Source: Streptomyces mutabilis (GTDB lineage: Bacteria; Actinomycetota; Actinomycetes; Streptomycetales; Streptomycetaceae). Taken from it: a stretch of 56,948 bases of DNA. Positions 33,450-41,963 of this stretch are shown here, one piece after another. The number at the start of each line of letters is the position of its first letter. Position 1 is the stretch's first letter. Below the pieces are notes generated by a model, which worked only from the letters and a program-made list of their open reading frames with translations, did not search any database and was not told where the DNA came from. The translations under genes were made by a program, and so were the position numbers. The stretch covers positions 1-56,948 of the forward strand of contig NZ_BMTT01000028.1 in the NCBI RefSeq assembly GCF_014649815.1, in the 5' to 3' direction.

Positions 33450-33923
33450 ATGACGGAAGCGATACGCCCCCCGGTACCGCCGTTCACGCGCGAGACCGCC
33501 ATCGAGAAGGTCCGTCTGGCCGAGGACGCCTGGAACTCCCGCGATCCGCGGAGGGTGTCGCTGGGCTACACGGTGGACTCCCGCTGGCGCAACCGTGCGG
33601 AGTTCGCCGACGGCCGGGAGGCGATCGTCGCGCTGCTGACCCGCAAGTGGAACACCGAACTCGACTACCGGCTGATCAAGGAGCTGTGGGCCTTCGGCGA
33701 CGACCGCGTCGCGGTGCGTTTCGCCTACGAGTACCGCGACGACGCCAACAACTGGTACCGCTGCTACGGAAACGAGAACTGGGAATTCGACCAGCACGGA
33801 CTGATGCGCACCCGCCACGCCTCCATCAACACATTGCCGATAGCCGCGTCCGACCGCGCATTCCTTTGGCCGCTGGGCCGCCGCCCCGACAGTCACCCCG
33901 ACCTCAGCGACCTCGGCTTCTGA
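33450..33923 (+). CDS. DUF1348 / NTF2-like family protein
   Basis: A 157-residue protein of DUF1348, an NTF2-like alpha+beta barrel. Diagnostic stretches are [40 protein letters not shown] and [20 protein letters not shown] followed by [11 protein letters not shown]. No enzymatic role is established for the family. ATG 33450 has the ribosome site AACAAGGAGC 7 bases upstream. It is transcribed divergently from the TetR gene and shares its twin operators, so it is the probable regulated target. Complete. Confidence 0.88.
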   Translation: MTEAIRPPVPPFTRETAIEKVRLAEDAWNSRDPRRVSLGYTVDSRWRNRAEFADGREAIVALLTRKWNTELDYRLIKELWAFGDDRVAVRFAYEYRDDANNWYRCYGNENWEFDQHGLMRTRHASINTLPIAASDRAFLWPLGRRPDSHPDLSDLGF

Positions 33924-34582
33924 CAGGAGGACGTGGTCCCGCGCGAGCGCGGCCACGGAGCCCGGCGTGCGCGTGAGCCGGGGCCGTGGCGGCTCGCGGC
34001 GGCGACGCAGGGGGGAGACCGCACCGTGGCCCGGACCGGCAACGATGCGCTCTCCCGTCTGCGGCAGGTCCCGTCAGGCGTGGGTCCAGCGTTGGTTGCT
34101 GCCGTTCGAGCAGGAGTGGACCCCCAACCGGCAACCGGTTCACCGGCCAGCGCTTCGAAGGGCGCGGAACGTCACCCGTCGTCCGCTCCTCCGGCCAGGG
34201 CCTGACCACTGCCGACACCTATGTCCAGAATGGCCTCCCGATCGACGAGTCGCAGCCGTCTGTGCCCAACGACATCTCCGGCGGTGACCTCATGGTCGGC
34301 GAGGTGCACCTTGACGGAGCCATGCCCCTGTTCGAGCCCCGTCGATCACGCAGCCGGATAGAGAACGGCCAGTAACTCATCCCATCGCGTCCTGGTGTGC
34401 CTGAGGACGGGCGTGGCCCTGCTGTCGTGGCTGTCCTTGACCACTAACTCCGTGGGTGACTGGGCCGGGCCGTACGGGGTCGGCAAGGTCGTCGTCGGGT
34501 GCGCGGTGGGCGGCACGGCACTGCTGGCCCGGCGCCGGGGAGGCGACTCGGGCCAGCAGCAAGGCGTGGTGCATGTCGGACG
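33924..34582. other. Intergenic region, no supported gene
   Basis: About 660 bases. A plus-strand frame ending at 34,375 (VPNDISGGDLMVGEVHLDGA) and another near 34,430 (GVALLSWLSLTTNSVGDWAG) have protein-like composition, but I recognise no family and no intact start. They may be debris of deleted genes. Confidence 0.4.
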
Positions 34583-35956
34583 TCAGTGGTCGGTCTCCAG
34601 GTGGAGCTTGAGGAGGTCCACGCCGTAGTCGTTACCGTTGGGCGTGCGGATGATGGTGTGGATGTGCTGTTGCGTGGGGGTACCGCCCATGCCACCCATG
34701 CCGCCTCCCGGACCGCCGCTGGGCGTACCGGTGGGCTGGTCGCTCGGCATGCCGGACGGCCGGCCGCTGGGGGCACCGCCGCCGCCCGTCTGGGCGTTCT
34801 CGCCGTAGGCCAGCGGGGACTGGGCGTCGTACTCGATGAGCACGACCGGGCTGTGTACCCGGTAGTAGAACGCGGAGGAGTCCTTGGTCTGGCCGATCCA
34901 GTAGAAGTACGTGTCGTCGAGGTGCTCCTCCACCTCCTTCATCTTCACCGCGGCGTGCCCGTCGTCCATGTAACCGACGTAGACGCCGACCAGGTCGAGC
35001 AGCTTCTGTCGCTGGGCGGAGGTGAACTCCCTGGCGGCAAGGCCCTGATAGGCCAGTTCCAGGTTGTCCTGGCCGGCTCCGGCCACCATGTCGGTGCCGC
35101 CCTTCTCATCGGCGGAGATCACCTTCTTCTGCTGCGCCGAGGTCAGGGACCGCAGCATGGCCAGGCCGGCCTTGGTCTCCGGCTCGAAGAGGGTGATCTT
35201 CTCGCCGTTGTAGGTGGCCGAGGTCGGTTCCGAGCCCATGAAGGTCGGCGTCATGACGACCTGGTCGCCGAGGACGAAGTAGTTGATGGCCAGATGGTGG
35301 CCCTCGTACTGGAAGCCCCAGGGCTTGGTCGTGGACGGAGTGCCCATGAAGGTGAAGTAGTAGTGCCCCTCGGTCAGCGTCTCCTTGCCGCCGCCGCTGT
35401 AGTCGCCGAGGAAGGCGTTGAGCTTCATGATGTTGCGGGTCTGGGTGAGGCCGTCGGCGGAGAGCGCCGTGCCGAGCAGGGCGTAGCCGAGGTTGCGCTG
35501 CTTCTCGGTCAGGTCGCCCATACGGGCGCCCTTACGCTCGTAGCCGTCGACGTTGCTCCAGGCCAGCCATTCGTCGTCGTCCACCTCGAAGACGGACGCC
35601 TTGCGCTCCTTGGACGTCAGCCCGTCCAGGAACGCCTGCGCGGCCTGGACCACCTTGTCGGTGGAAACGTCGGTGGAGTGGATGGAGAACAGGTCGTCGA
35701 CGACCTCGCCGTCCGTGGTGACCCCGACGAAGTCGGCGTACTTCACCTCGGTGGCGCCCGGCCCCATGCCTCCCGGGCCGCCGGAGGGCATCCCGCTGGG
35801 CGCTCCGCTGGACGCGGTACCCGTCGTCTCCGAGGAACCGGTGGAGCAGCCCGTCATGGTTGCCACGGCGGCGGCACCGCCGAGCAGCAGCGACCGGTTC
35901 ATGAACCAGCGGCGAGTGCGCTCGGTCTCAGGGGTGCGTGGTCTGTGTGCGTACAT
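34583..35956 (-). CDS. DUF3500 family secreted lipoprotein
   Basis: A 457-residue protein. The N-terminus has a twin-Arg region (TERTRRWFMNRSLLLGGAAA) and a possible lipobox Cys (ATMTGCSTG). It is probably exported by Tat and lipid-anchored. Two Gly/Pro/Ser/Met-rich spacers flank the DUF3500 domain: GAPSGMPSGGPGGMGPG near residue 60 and a GGPGGGMGGMGG-type run near 425. The domain spans about residues 75-410 with WLAWSNVDGYERKGARMGDL, GHYYFTFMGTPSTTKPWGFQ and YEGHHLAINYFVLGDQVVMT. The family's function is unknown, although some members occur near heme or iron genes. I prefer ATG 35956, with GGGAG nine bases upstream, over GTG 35965. An IS5 scrap lies directly upstream. Confidence 0.85.
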   Translation of the reverse strand: MYAHRPRTPETERTRRWFMNRSLLLGGAAAVATMTGCSTGSSETTGTASSGAPSGMPSGGPGGMGPGATEVKYADFVGVTTDGEVVDDLFSIHSTDVSTDKVVQAAQAFLDGLTSKERKASVFEVDDDEWLAWSNVDGYERKGARMGDLTEKQRNLGYALLGTALSADGLTQTRNIMKLNAFLGDYSGGGKETLTEGHYYFTFMGTPSTTKPWGFQYEGHHLAINYFVLGDQVVMTPTFMGSEPTSATYNGEKITLFEPETKAGLAMLRSLTSAQQKKVISADEKGGTDMVAGAGQDNLELAYQGLAAREFTSAQRQKLLDLVGVYVGYMDDGHAAVKMKEVEEHLDDTYFYWIGQTKDSSAFYYRVHSPVVLIEYDAQSPLAYGENAQTGGGGAPSGRPSGMPSDQPTGTPSGGPGGGMGGMGGTPTQQHIHTIIRTPNGNDYGVDLLKLHLETDH

Positions 35957-35981
35957 GCGCGACACACTCCCTCAGGACCCT

Positions 35982-36422
35982 AATTTTTCGGTGAGATGCT
36001 CCTGTGAGCCACCCGTGAAACGCGCGCCACGGACGGCAGTTGTCATGCCCGGGCAGCTGTCGACGCTGCCCCCCTTTCGGCCGGTGGCGGCGGCGTGCTG
36101 GTGGGCGCGGACGATGGTGGAATCGATCTGTACCAGCCAGTCGATGTCGCCGGCCGCGTCGGCGTGGACCTGGATCTGCTGCAAGGCTCGGGTGAACACT
36201 CCGTCGAGGGCGTAGCGGCGGAAGCGGGTGCACGCGGTCTTCCACGGCCGTAGCGTTCCGGCAGGTCACATCAGGAGACCCTCGGTGCGGATCTTGTAGA
36301 CCCTCCCGTTGATGACCTGCCGGTCTTCCGCGCGAGGCCGCCCGGTCGCGGCCCGGGGTATCAGCGGAGCGAGTAACTCCCACTCCGGTCAGTGAGCTCA
36401 TGACGTCGTACCACGAAATCAT
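35982..36422 (-). pseudogene. IS5-family transposase remnant A
   Basis: Minus-strand frames give the N-terminal half of an IS5-group transposase. ELLAPLIPRAATGRPRAEDR and QVINGRVYKIRTEGLL come before a stop. In the next frame are PWKTACTRFRRYALDGVFTR, ALQQIQVHADAAGDIDWLVQ and IDSTIVRAHQHAAATGRKGG, with the first catalytic Asp. The C-terminal half is missing, and the fragment runs up to the promoter side of the DUF3500 gene. Confidence 0.75.
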
Positions 36423-36482
36423 GATTTACCACCCCGGATGATCTCTGAAGACGGACCCTAGGCGATCCACCATCGGTGGATG

Positions 36483-36914
36483 TCAACGCGGAGGGCTCGG
36501 ACGTCGTCCGTAATAGGGCCTCACGGTGCTGGCAAGCTTGCGCTGGATGGACCGCAGCGTCCTGATCGTGGCCTCGTCGGTGAACCCCGTGGTCGTTGAC
36601 CATTCGACGCCCGAGCCAGCGAGATCGCTGACAAAGACGATCTCTGCTGTCAGGAGAGTTCGTGCCCAGTCCACTGCCTTGAGCGGAGCATCCTCACCGA
36701 GTGCAAGATTCAGCATGCAGCACTGGTCGAGCAGATCCTGAGCGTCCGCGAACCCCATGCCGACGGCGAGGGGGTCACTGCACCGAGCTGGCCCGCCCCA
36801 TTCGAGGAGGGAACGCCGAAGCAGTTCGACCTCGTGCTCGGTCAGGAGCTCGCTCGCTCGCACCATGTGTTCTGGCAACAGCTCCACCCACTCCTCTGAG
36901 CCGAAGAGGAACAC
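36483..36914 (-). CDS. Hypothetical 143-residue protein
   Basis: A soluble protein I cannot assign to a named family. The sequence is regular and protein-like: FLFGSEEWVELLPEHMVRAS, ELLTEHEVELLRRSLLEWGG, DWARTLLTAEIVFVSDLAGS, TTTGFTDEATIRTLRSIQRK. It is mostly alpha-helical, with no signal peptide. The frame is continuous with the upstream transposase remnant, but the transposase ends in another frame (ICWRRPKNG, stop) directly before GTG 36914. I therefore start the gene there; ATG at about 36,863 is an alternative. IS5 remnants lie on both sides. It may be an accessory cargo gene; its function is unknown. Confidence 0.55.
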   Translation of the reverse strand: MFLFGSEEWVELLPEHMVRASELLTEHEVELLRRSLLEWGGPARCSDPLAVGMGFADAQDLLDQCCMLNLALGEDAPLKAVDWARTLLTAEIVFVSDLAGSGVEWSTTTGFTDEATIRTLRSIQRKLASTVRPYYGRRPSPPR

Positions 36915-36918
36915 GCTA

Positions 36919-37630
36919 CCCGTTCTTGGGCCGTCTCCAGCAGATGAGGTCGCAGGCAAGTGATACGCGGGCGTCGTGCAGGTCGAGATGTTCGGGGCGC
37001 CCTTGCGGGAGATCACCGGCGAAATGCGCCGCCTGCGCAACTCGCACCGGTTGTGGTTGCTGTCGTGACCCTTGTCGCCCAGAAAGGCGTCGGGGCGCCT
37101 GCGCGGACGGCCCGGCTTTCCGGCGACGGACGGGATGCCGTTGACAAGGGCCAGGGTCTGAGTGACGTCGTTGACGTTGGCTGCGGTGGTGAGGACCTGC
37201 AACGGGGTCCCGTTACCGTCGCAGATCAGGTGTTGTTCACTGCCCGTCTTCCCACGGTCGACCGGTGACGGCCCGGTGGCCTCGCCCCCCTTGTCGCGCG
37301 GATGTGAGAGGCCTCCACGCAGGCCCGAGTCCAGTCCAGGGCGTCAGCCGCGTGCAACTCGGCGAGCAGGATGTGATGCAGCTCCTCGATGACGCCGACC
37401 CTGTGCCATCGACCCAGGCGGCGCCAGCAGGTCTGCTCGGATCCGAACCCGTACTCCAGGGGCAACAGTTGCCAGCCGATGTGTTGTAAAGCACGTACAG
37501 GACGCCCTGCAGGCACAGCCGGTCATCCACAGGCCCCGGGCCGGGCGCCTTCTGCGGCCATAAGGCGGCGGCTCGATCAGTGCTCACACGTTGTCTTCCA
37601 CGATCCACGGCCGGTTTCCCCACGCCTCAC
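36919..37630 (-). pseudogene. IS5-family transposase remnant B with internal deletion
   Basis: Minus-strand frames in order give WQLLPLEYGFGSEQTCWRRL, GRWHRVGVIEELHHILLAEL, ALDWTRACVEASHIRATRG (first catalytic Asp), QVLTTAANVNDVTQTLALVN and DAFLGDKGHDSNHNRCELRR (second Asp). After a deletion comes the C-terminal LHDARVSLACDLICWRRPKN with a stop. The segment with the catalytic Glu is gone and at least three frame changes are present. Confidence 0.8.
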
Positions 37631-37919
37631 AACGGCGGAATCGTCGTACTGGTCACGGTCGGCCAGCACACATCCACAAGATCGTGTTACGAGCTCTTCA
37701 GCCGTGTCCTATGTGTGGTGAGGCGTCGTTGATATCGGCATGGGGCGGGGCGGGGTACGTGAAGTTGGATTGTTCCGGACGGTCCCTGTGAGATCGCGAA
37801 GCCGCTGATCCCGCCGTCGAAGGTGCGGCCGCAGGGCGGTGGAACGCAGGACAGCCCTGATGAGACGCTGTTCGCCGCGTTCGAGGTATCGGAGTCGACC
37901 GCCCATCGGCGGTTCTAGT

Positions 37920-38034
37920 CCAGAGCCGGTGTCTGCCCTGGACCTTCTTCGGCCCCGGCACGGGCAGCAACGGCTCGATCGGCGACCACAGTTCGTCCGT
38001 CACGATCCACGGCCGCGACTGACGGTTTCCCATA
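37920..38034 (-). pseudogene. IS5-family transposase remnant C (N-terminus)
   Basis: An N-terminal piece reading MGNRQSRPWIVTDELWSPIE and PLLPVPGPKKVQGRHRL, the start of an IS5-group transposase, after which similarity ends. It is a third IS5 scrap in 2 kb, oriented like the others. Confidence 0.7.
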
Positions 38035-38499
38035 GCCAGACATACGAGCAGAGAGGCCAACAGCCTCGTGATCAAAGCAGCGTTTGTCGGAGCCCGTAAG
38101 CGGCCGGCGCCCCGTCTCGGTCCGGCTGCTCCTCAGCGCCCGGCGCAGCCGCGTGAGCGGCCTCGCTCGACGGTGCAGCGTCGTGTCTGTCAGATGCCGC
38201 CGGCCGGGTCACAGCCGCCTGAGCAGATGCGGGAGCTGTGCGCCCGTGCGGACGGGGTCGCCTCGCGGACGTGGTGGGTACCTGCCACCAGGCCTGGGGG
38301 TAGCACGGCGACGTACAGCGACGGGAATACGGAGCCGTGGGTGGGCACTCGCGGCACGGCTGGCGGTGCGACCCTCAACAGGCCCCGTCAGACGCCGGGA
38401 GCCGCAGCTTCAGACAACAGGCTGCGGTGCCCGTTTCTCGACCCCGATCAGGCCCACCGCATCCCGATCGCGGACAGCTGCTCCATGCGAATGCGACCC
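38035..38499. other. Intergenic region, no supported gene
   Basis: About 465 bases between IS5 debris and the SDR gene. Nothing recognised on either strand. Confidence 0.4.
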
Positions 38500-39327
38500 T
38501 CAGCGCTCGGTGGGTGAGTGTCGTTCGTCGGCCAGGGCCCGGTCATCCGATCCTGTAGCGTCGCTGGGGTCCCAGCACCATGGCAGTACCGCGGGACGTG
38601 GCAGATGTTTCAAGGCCCAGCAGAGGAGCCGGTACCGGGTGCCGGGGATGCTCACTGTCCGGCCGCGTTCCAGGTCGCGCAGTGCCGTCTCGGCTACCCG
38701 GCTGGGGGAGAGCCACATCCAGGCGGGGAAGTTGCCGGTGGAGATGCGGGCGCGGGAGTGGAACTCCGTCCTCGTGTAACCCGGCAGCACGGCGGTCATC
38801 CGTACACCGGCTCGCCGAACCTGCCGTGACCGGCCAACAGACTCTGTGAAGGCCAGTAGCCATGATTTGCTCGGAGGGTAGGTGCTTGCCAGCCAGCCCG
38901 GCCCGAGTGCAGCCACGGACGCCACGTTCAGCACACCCCCCGAGTGCCTGGCGAGCATGCCGGGAAGCGCGGCGTGGGTGAGGCGCAGCACGGCCCGCAC
39001 ATTGAGATCGAGAACCGTTTCCTCAGTCTCTACCGGGTTGCGCGGGAAGGGCTGTGGCGGGGCGATTCCCGCGTTGTTGACCAGCAGTTCGACTGGATGT
39101 GCGTCGTCCTGCAGTCGTCGTTCGACCCTTCGGCAGCCGTCCATTGTCGTGAGATCGGCGGCCAGTACCTGATGCGGGAGACCGGATGAGGGCAGGGCGG
39201 CTGCCAGTGCTTCAAGTCGACCGGCGTCCCGGGAAACGAGGACCAGCCGATAGCCGCGGTCGGCGAGAGCATGGGCCAGCGCCCGGCCGATTCCGGCGCT
39301 GGCACCTGTGACGAGGGCAGTGGACAT
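38500..39327 (-). CDS. Short-chain dehydrogenase/reductase
   Basis: A 275-residue classical SDR. The cofactor motif TGASAGIGRALAHAL (residues about 7-21) with Arg residues after the second strand suggests NADPH. NNAGIAPPQPF is the structural NAG motif, the catalytic Ser lies in VLNVASVAALGPG, and the active-site YxxxK is YPPSK. The C-terminal extension (GTRYRLLCWALKHLPRPAVL) has a hydrophobic helix, seen in SDRs acting on lipids. ATG 39327 follows AGAAAAGAGC. It diverges from the MMPL-PKS operon across 221 bases, so it may act on the polyketide/lipid product as a ketoreductase or release reductase; this is inference from location. Confidence 0.88.
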   Translation of the reverse strand: MSTALVTGASAGIGRALAHALADRGYRLVLVSRDAGRLEALAAALPSSGLPHQVLAADLTTMDGCRRVERRLQDDAHPVELLVNNAGIAPPQPFPRNPVETEETVLDLNVRAVLRLTHAALPGMLARHSGGVLNVASVAALGPGWLASTYPPSKSWLLAFTESVGRSRQVRRAGVRMTAVLPGYTRTEFHSRARISTGNFPAWMWLSPSRVAETALRDLERGRTVSIPGTRYRLLCWALKHLPRPAVLPWCWDPSDATGSDDRALADERHSPTER

Positions 39328-39548
39328 GGTGCTCTTTTCTGAAGTGCGGCAGGAGGTAGTCCCGCGCCCTCGCCAACCATCCCTGTCGCGGACGGACTCG
39401 ATGTCGGGCGGCACAGGGTGCCCGTCACGACACACGCCCGGGTGAGGGAACGTATCCGTCGCCGCGGCCGGACGTTGGGCAGGGGCGTCGGGGGCGCAGC
39501 CGGCGAGCCCCGGCCACGTACTGGCCACCTGAAGGGACAGTATTCCCG

Positions 39549-41879
39549 ATGTCCGACAGATTGACACAAGCTGCCCCTCCTCAGGAGATCAACCCACGAA
39601 CCGGTACTGCTGGTGTCGGGAGGCGGGCCAGCTGGCTCGACGCAATGGCACGGTGGTCGTACCGGCATTGCTGGTGGGTGCTCGGTTCGACAACCTGTCT
39701 GCTCACGCTGTGCGCCGTAGTGGGCTTGAGCATGGGCAGCCGGTGGTCCAACGGCGGCTACATCGCGGAAGACACGGCCGCCTGGCGAGCCGAGGCCGCG
39801 GCCCGGCCGTTCTCCGCGAGCACGCCCGACCTTGTGATGTATGCCCGGCCCGGACGATCGGTTGACGAGCCAGACGTGGCGGAGCAGGGTCAGCGGGTGA
39901 CCGAACTGGCAGCCCGGTCACCTGGTGTCGGTGCCGCACTGTCGTACTGGACTACCGGGCTGGGGCCGTTGCGTACGGCCGACGGGCGCGGCGCGTTGCT
40001 GCGGATCGACCTCAAGGGCGACGACTCCCAAGCGGCCCGCACGGCCCGCGACCTGGTGCCGTCCCTGCAAGCCGCCGCCCCCGGGCTCAAACTTGCGGCG
40101 AGCGGCCCGGCCTGGGTCAACGTCACCGCCACCGACCAGGCACAACGGGACCTGCTGCACTCGGAGCTGTTCAACCTTCCCTTGGTCCTCGTGGTCCTGG
40201 TGCTGGCTTTCAGCTCCCTGGGCGCCACGCTGGTGCCCGTGGCGATCGGGGCGACTGCCGCGTCGGGAGCCCTGGCCGTGCTGGCGGTGGTGACCAGGCT
40301 GACGCCGGTGTCGGTCTTCGCCGTCAACCTTGGCTGCGCCCTGGGATTCGGTCTGGCCGTTGACTACGCCTTGTTCACTCTTTCCCGATACCGGGAGGAG
40401 CGCGCTCGTGGACTGGAAGCCGAGGAAGCGGTGGGGCGGGCGATGTCCACCACCGGTCGGGCGGTGGTCTGCTGCGCCTTGACCATGGCGTGGTGCATGG
40501 CAGCGTTGCTGGTCTTCCCGTTGGGGCTGATCCGCTCGCTGGCGATCGCGTCGCTCATCGTCGTCGCTCTCTGTGCCGTGGGCACGCTGTTCTTGCTGCC
40601 CGCCCTGGTGGCTGCCCTGGGCACCCGCATCGACGCACGGACTACGTCCCGTCGTCCAGGCCGTGGTCGGCCCGCCGCCGACTTGTCCGTCAGTCCGGCC
40701 TGGCGACGTGTCGCCACCACCGTGACCAAGCGGCCGTTGCTGTGGGTACTGGCCGGTTGCGCCCTGCTCGTCGGGCTGACGGCGCCCGTCACCGGGCTGC
40801 GCCCGGCTTTGGTGGACGAGACGATCCTGCCGCCCCGTGCCGAGGCGCGCACCGTTGCGGAAGCCGTCCGCCGCGACTTCCCCTACCCGCCCGACCGGCA
40901 GCTGACGGTAGTGCTGCCACGCACGGACCCTGTGGCCCGGGCAGCCGAAGTGGATGCCTACGCCCGGCACGTGTCGGCGCTGCCCGGGACGGCCCGGGTG
41001 AGCACCGCCGCAGGGGACTACGCCGGCGGAAGGCTCGTCGAGGCCAGGCGTGCCGAAGCGACCGGCAAGCGCGGAACGCTCGTGGTGGTGTTCGCACAAG
41101 GACCCGTCCAGTCTCGCGTAACCGCCGGGCTGGTCGAAGCCGTACGCGGCGCTCCGGCCCCGGGGCCGGCCCAGGTGGCGGGGACCGCTGTGCATCTCGC
41201 CGACACCAAGAGGGCTGTGACAGCCGCGTCGGGCTGGTGGGCCGCGCTGATGCTAAGCGGCGTGTTCGTCATGCTGCTGCTCTACACCAGGAGCCTGCTG
41301 GTCGCGCTGAAGGCCGCGGTCCTCGGCGGCCTCAGCATCGGGGCGGCGCTCGGGTTGATGGTGCTGCTCTTCCAACGGTGGCAGCTCCTTGGACCCCCCG
41401 CCGGCGGGGAAGAGGGCGCGCTGGAGATCACTATGCCGCTGCTGGCTGCTGCCCTGGCGTTCGGGCTCTGTGTGGACTATGAGGTCTTCCTCATCTCCCG
41501 CATGGTGGAGGAGTGGCGGCGCACGGGGCAGAACACCGGCTCCATCGTGTTCGGCATCGAACACACCGGCCGGTTGTTCACCGCCGCTGCGCTGGTGGTG
41601 GCCGTCAGCATGGGCGCGCTGATGGCTTCTGAGGTCAGCCTCCTGGTGGTACTCGGCGCGACCATGGCCGCCATCGTCCTCCTCGATGCCACCATCGTTC
41701 GCGGTGTCCTCGTTCCTGCGGTGATGCAACTGGCAGGTCGGGCGAACTGGTGGACCCTGCCGCCACTCAGCGGACGCAGCCCCTCCGCCGGGCTGCCCAC
41801 GCGGAGACCGGGAGATGACCGGCCGGTGACAAGGCAGAGAGGTCACACGAAGAGGTGGCGCGGCGGGCCATTGGAGTGA
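39549..41879 (+). CDS. MMPL-type RND lipid exporter
   Basis: A 776-residue RND-superfamily transporter of the MmpL group, with two repeats. Each repeat has one helix, an outside domain, then five helices. Repeat 1 starts with CWWVLGSTTCLLTLCAVVGL; its helix 4 carries LGFGLAVDYALFTLSRYREE (the proton-relay Asp-Tyr pair). Repeat 2 has AFGLCVDYEVFLISRMVEEW. These DY motifs are typical of MmpL proteins that move mycobacterial lipids. There is a short cytoplasmic tail. ATG 39549 is preceded by GAAGGGACAG. The polyketide synthase starts 84 bases downstream on the same strand, strongly suggesting that this exporter carries its product. Confidence 0.9.
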   Translation: MSDRLTQAAPPQEINPRTGTAGVGRRASWLDAMARWSYRHCWWVLGSTTCLLTLCAVVGLSMGSRWSNGGYIAEDTAAWRAEAAARPFSASTPDLVMYARPGRSVDEPDVAEQGQRVTELAARSPGVGAALSYWTTGLGPLRTADGRGALLRIDLKGDDSQAARTARDLVPSLQAAAPGLKLAASGPAWVNVTATDQAQRDLLHSELFNLPLVLVVLVLAFSSLGATLVPVAIGATAASGALAVLAVVTRLTPVSVFAVNLGCALGFGLAVDYALFTLSRYREERARGLEAEEAVGRAMSTTGRAVVCCALTMAWCMAALLVFPLGLIRSLAIASLIVVALCAVGTLFLLPALVAALGTRIDARTTSRRPGRGRPAADLSVSPAWRRVATTVTKRPLLWVLAGCALLVGLTAPVTGLRPALVDETILPPRAEARTVAEAVRRDFPYPPDRQLTVVLPRTDPVARAAEVDAYARHVSALPGTARVSTAAGDYAGGRLVEARRAEATGKRGTLVVVFAQGPVQSRVTAGLVEAVRGAPAPGPAQVAGTAVHLADTKRAVTAASGWWAALMLSGVFVMLLLYTRSLLVALKAAVLGGLSIGAALGLMVLLFQRWQLLGPPAGGEEGALEITMPLLAAALAFGLCVDYEVFLISRMVEEWRRTGQNTGSIVFGIEHTGRLFTAAALVVAVSMGALMASEVSLLVVLGATMAAIVLLDATIVRGVLVPAVMQLAGRANWWTLPPLSGRSPSAGLPTRRPGDDRPVTRQRGHTKRWRGGPLE

Positions 41880-41963
41880 ACGTGGCCGTGAGGTGTCCCG
41901 CAGTTGATGAAGACTCCCAGTGATCTTCTTCCGACCTCCGGACCAGTCATCACGAGGAGCCCC

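Noticed and set aside
33986-34375. A possible gene ending in LMVGEVHLDGAMPLFEP
   Set aside because: Protein-like only over its last 60 residues. It has no start with a ribosome site and no recognised family, and was kept only as a note in the intergenic entry.
34395-34628. A small hydrophobic plus-strand frame (GVALLSWLSLTTNSVGDWAG)
   Set aside because: It overlaps the end of the DUF3500 gene on the other strand, lacks a ribosome site and is unsupported by context.
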